A stretch of 64,000 nucleotides of DNA from Azospirillum ramasamyi. GTDB lineage: Bacteria > Pseudomonadota > Alphaproteobacteria > Azospirillales > Azospirillaceae. The stretch lies in NCBI RefSeq assembly GCF_003233655.1, contig NZ_CP029831.1, positions 375,501-439,500 on the forward strand, in the 5' to 3' direction. Below, in pieces: positions 63,548 through 64,000 of the stretch (position 1 is its first letter; every line of letters begins with the position of its first letter). The position numbers were made by a program, and so were the translations under genes. Below the pieces are notes generated by a model, which saw only the letters and a list, made by a program, of their open reading frames with translations, searched no databases and was not told where the DNA came from.

Positions 63548-64000
63548 TCCTCCCTCCCGGCGCGGTCGCGCTCGCGCACCTGATCGAGGGTGCCGGTCAT
63601 GAAGTAGGAGCTTTCGGCCCAGTCGTCGCCCTCACCGTCCAGTATAGCGCGGCAGCCCTTCAGCGTTTCCTCCAGGGGCACGCTGACGCCGCCATGGCCC
63701 GTGAAGGCCTCCGTCACCAGGAAGGGCTGGGTCAGGAAGCGCTGCAGGCGGCGGGCGCGGCGCACGGCCAGACGGTCGGCGGCACTCAGTTCCTCCATGC
63801 CCAGCAGCGCGATGACGTCCTGCAGTTCGCGGTAATGGGCGATGGTCTTGCGCACCTCCTCCGCCAGCCGGTAATGCGCCTCCCCCACCACCAGCGGGTC
63901 GAGCAGGCTGGACGTGGAACTCAGGGGATCCACCGCCGGATACAGCCCTTCCGCCGCCATGGCGCGCGATAGCACGATGGAGCTGTCGAGATGGCTGAAC
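63544..64000 (-). CDS. atpD: N-type ATPase beta subunit, partial (C-terminal end)
   Basis: The C-terminal ~152 residues of the catalytic beta subunit; the start lies beyond the window. Typical of the family are [73 protein letters not shown] and [19 protein letters not shown]. It hydrolyses or makes ATP in the (alpha-beta)3 head. It is the first gene of the N-ATPase operon, which runs leftwards to atpG. Confidence 0.95.
   Translation of the reverse strand, partial: FSHLDSSIVLSRAMAAEGLYPAVDPLSSTSSLLDPLVVGEAHYRLAEEVRKTIAHYRELQDVIALLGMEELSAADRLAVRRARRLQRFLTQPFLVTEAFTGHGGVSVPLEETLKGCRAILDGEGDDWAESSYFMTGTLDQVRERDRAGREE

Overview
The window is a high-GC chromosomal or large-replicon segment with dense genes, frequent GTG/TTG starts and ATGA-type overlaps. 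The gene content points to an alphaproteobacterium of the Rhodospirillales, most like Azospirillum: petABC, a PccR-type regulator divergent from propionyl-CoA carboxylase, a CIO-type quinol oxidase, hemF, and an N-type ATPase operon. That assignment is inferred from gene content and style, not from a marker gene. No tRNA, rRNA, CRISPR array, insertion sequence or integrase was seen.

Layout. 190-5345: a CPA1 Na+/H+ antiporter with a cyclic-nucleotide-binding tail, an EamA exporter and a GMC flavoenzyme. 5379-26847: a putative type VI secretion (T6SS) and signalling locus. It opens with a minus-strand caspase-like protease carrying an EF-hand, divergent from a glycine-zipper lipoprotein and a giant WD40-caspase protein. 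These are followed by tssL, tssM, tagF, vgrG, a DUF4123 adaptor, PAAR, tagH (FHA), a PpkA-like kinase and two exported alpha/beta hydrolases. The sheath, baseplate, Hcp and ClpV genes are not here, so this is an accessory half of a T6SS. 26976-35872: small unknowns, a LysR regulator divergent from wrbA and a glutathionyl-hydroquinone reductase, a SpoIIE-type phosphatase homologue that has lost a metal ligand, topoisomerase IB and hemF. 35989-40892: trmL, the cytochrome bc1 operon petABC with a clear terminator, a DUF924 protein and an odd receiver protein.

41027-48564 is the methylmalonyl-CoA pathway: an ScfR/PccR-family regulator divergent from pccB, then pccA and methylmalonyl-CoA mutase. 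The divergent promoter carries tandem TTTGCAAA-like operators. 48792-53511: a DUF2161 nuclease-fold protein, MarC, the cyanide-insensitive oxidase cioAB and an unknown. 53727-58427: xdhABC (xanthine dehydrogenase plus its maturation factor). 58378-64000 (minus strand): an N-type rotary ATPase operon in the canonical order atpD-C-Q-R-B-E-F-A-G, with atpD cut by the window edge.

The most unusual part is the T6SS/caspase/kinase locus: two intact caspase-fold proteases (one with a canonical Ca2+ EF-hand), an FHA protein and a membrane Ser/Thr kinase whose exported DUF4384-like domain resembles the tail of the first caspase. Second are the N-ATPase details: a rotor subunit with two carboxylates, and a GC-rich palindromic repeat translated within the N terminus of atpC.
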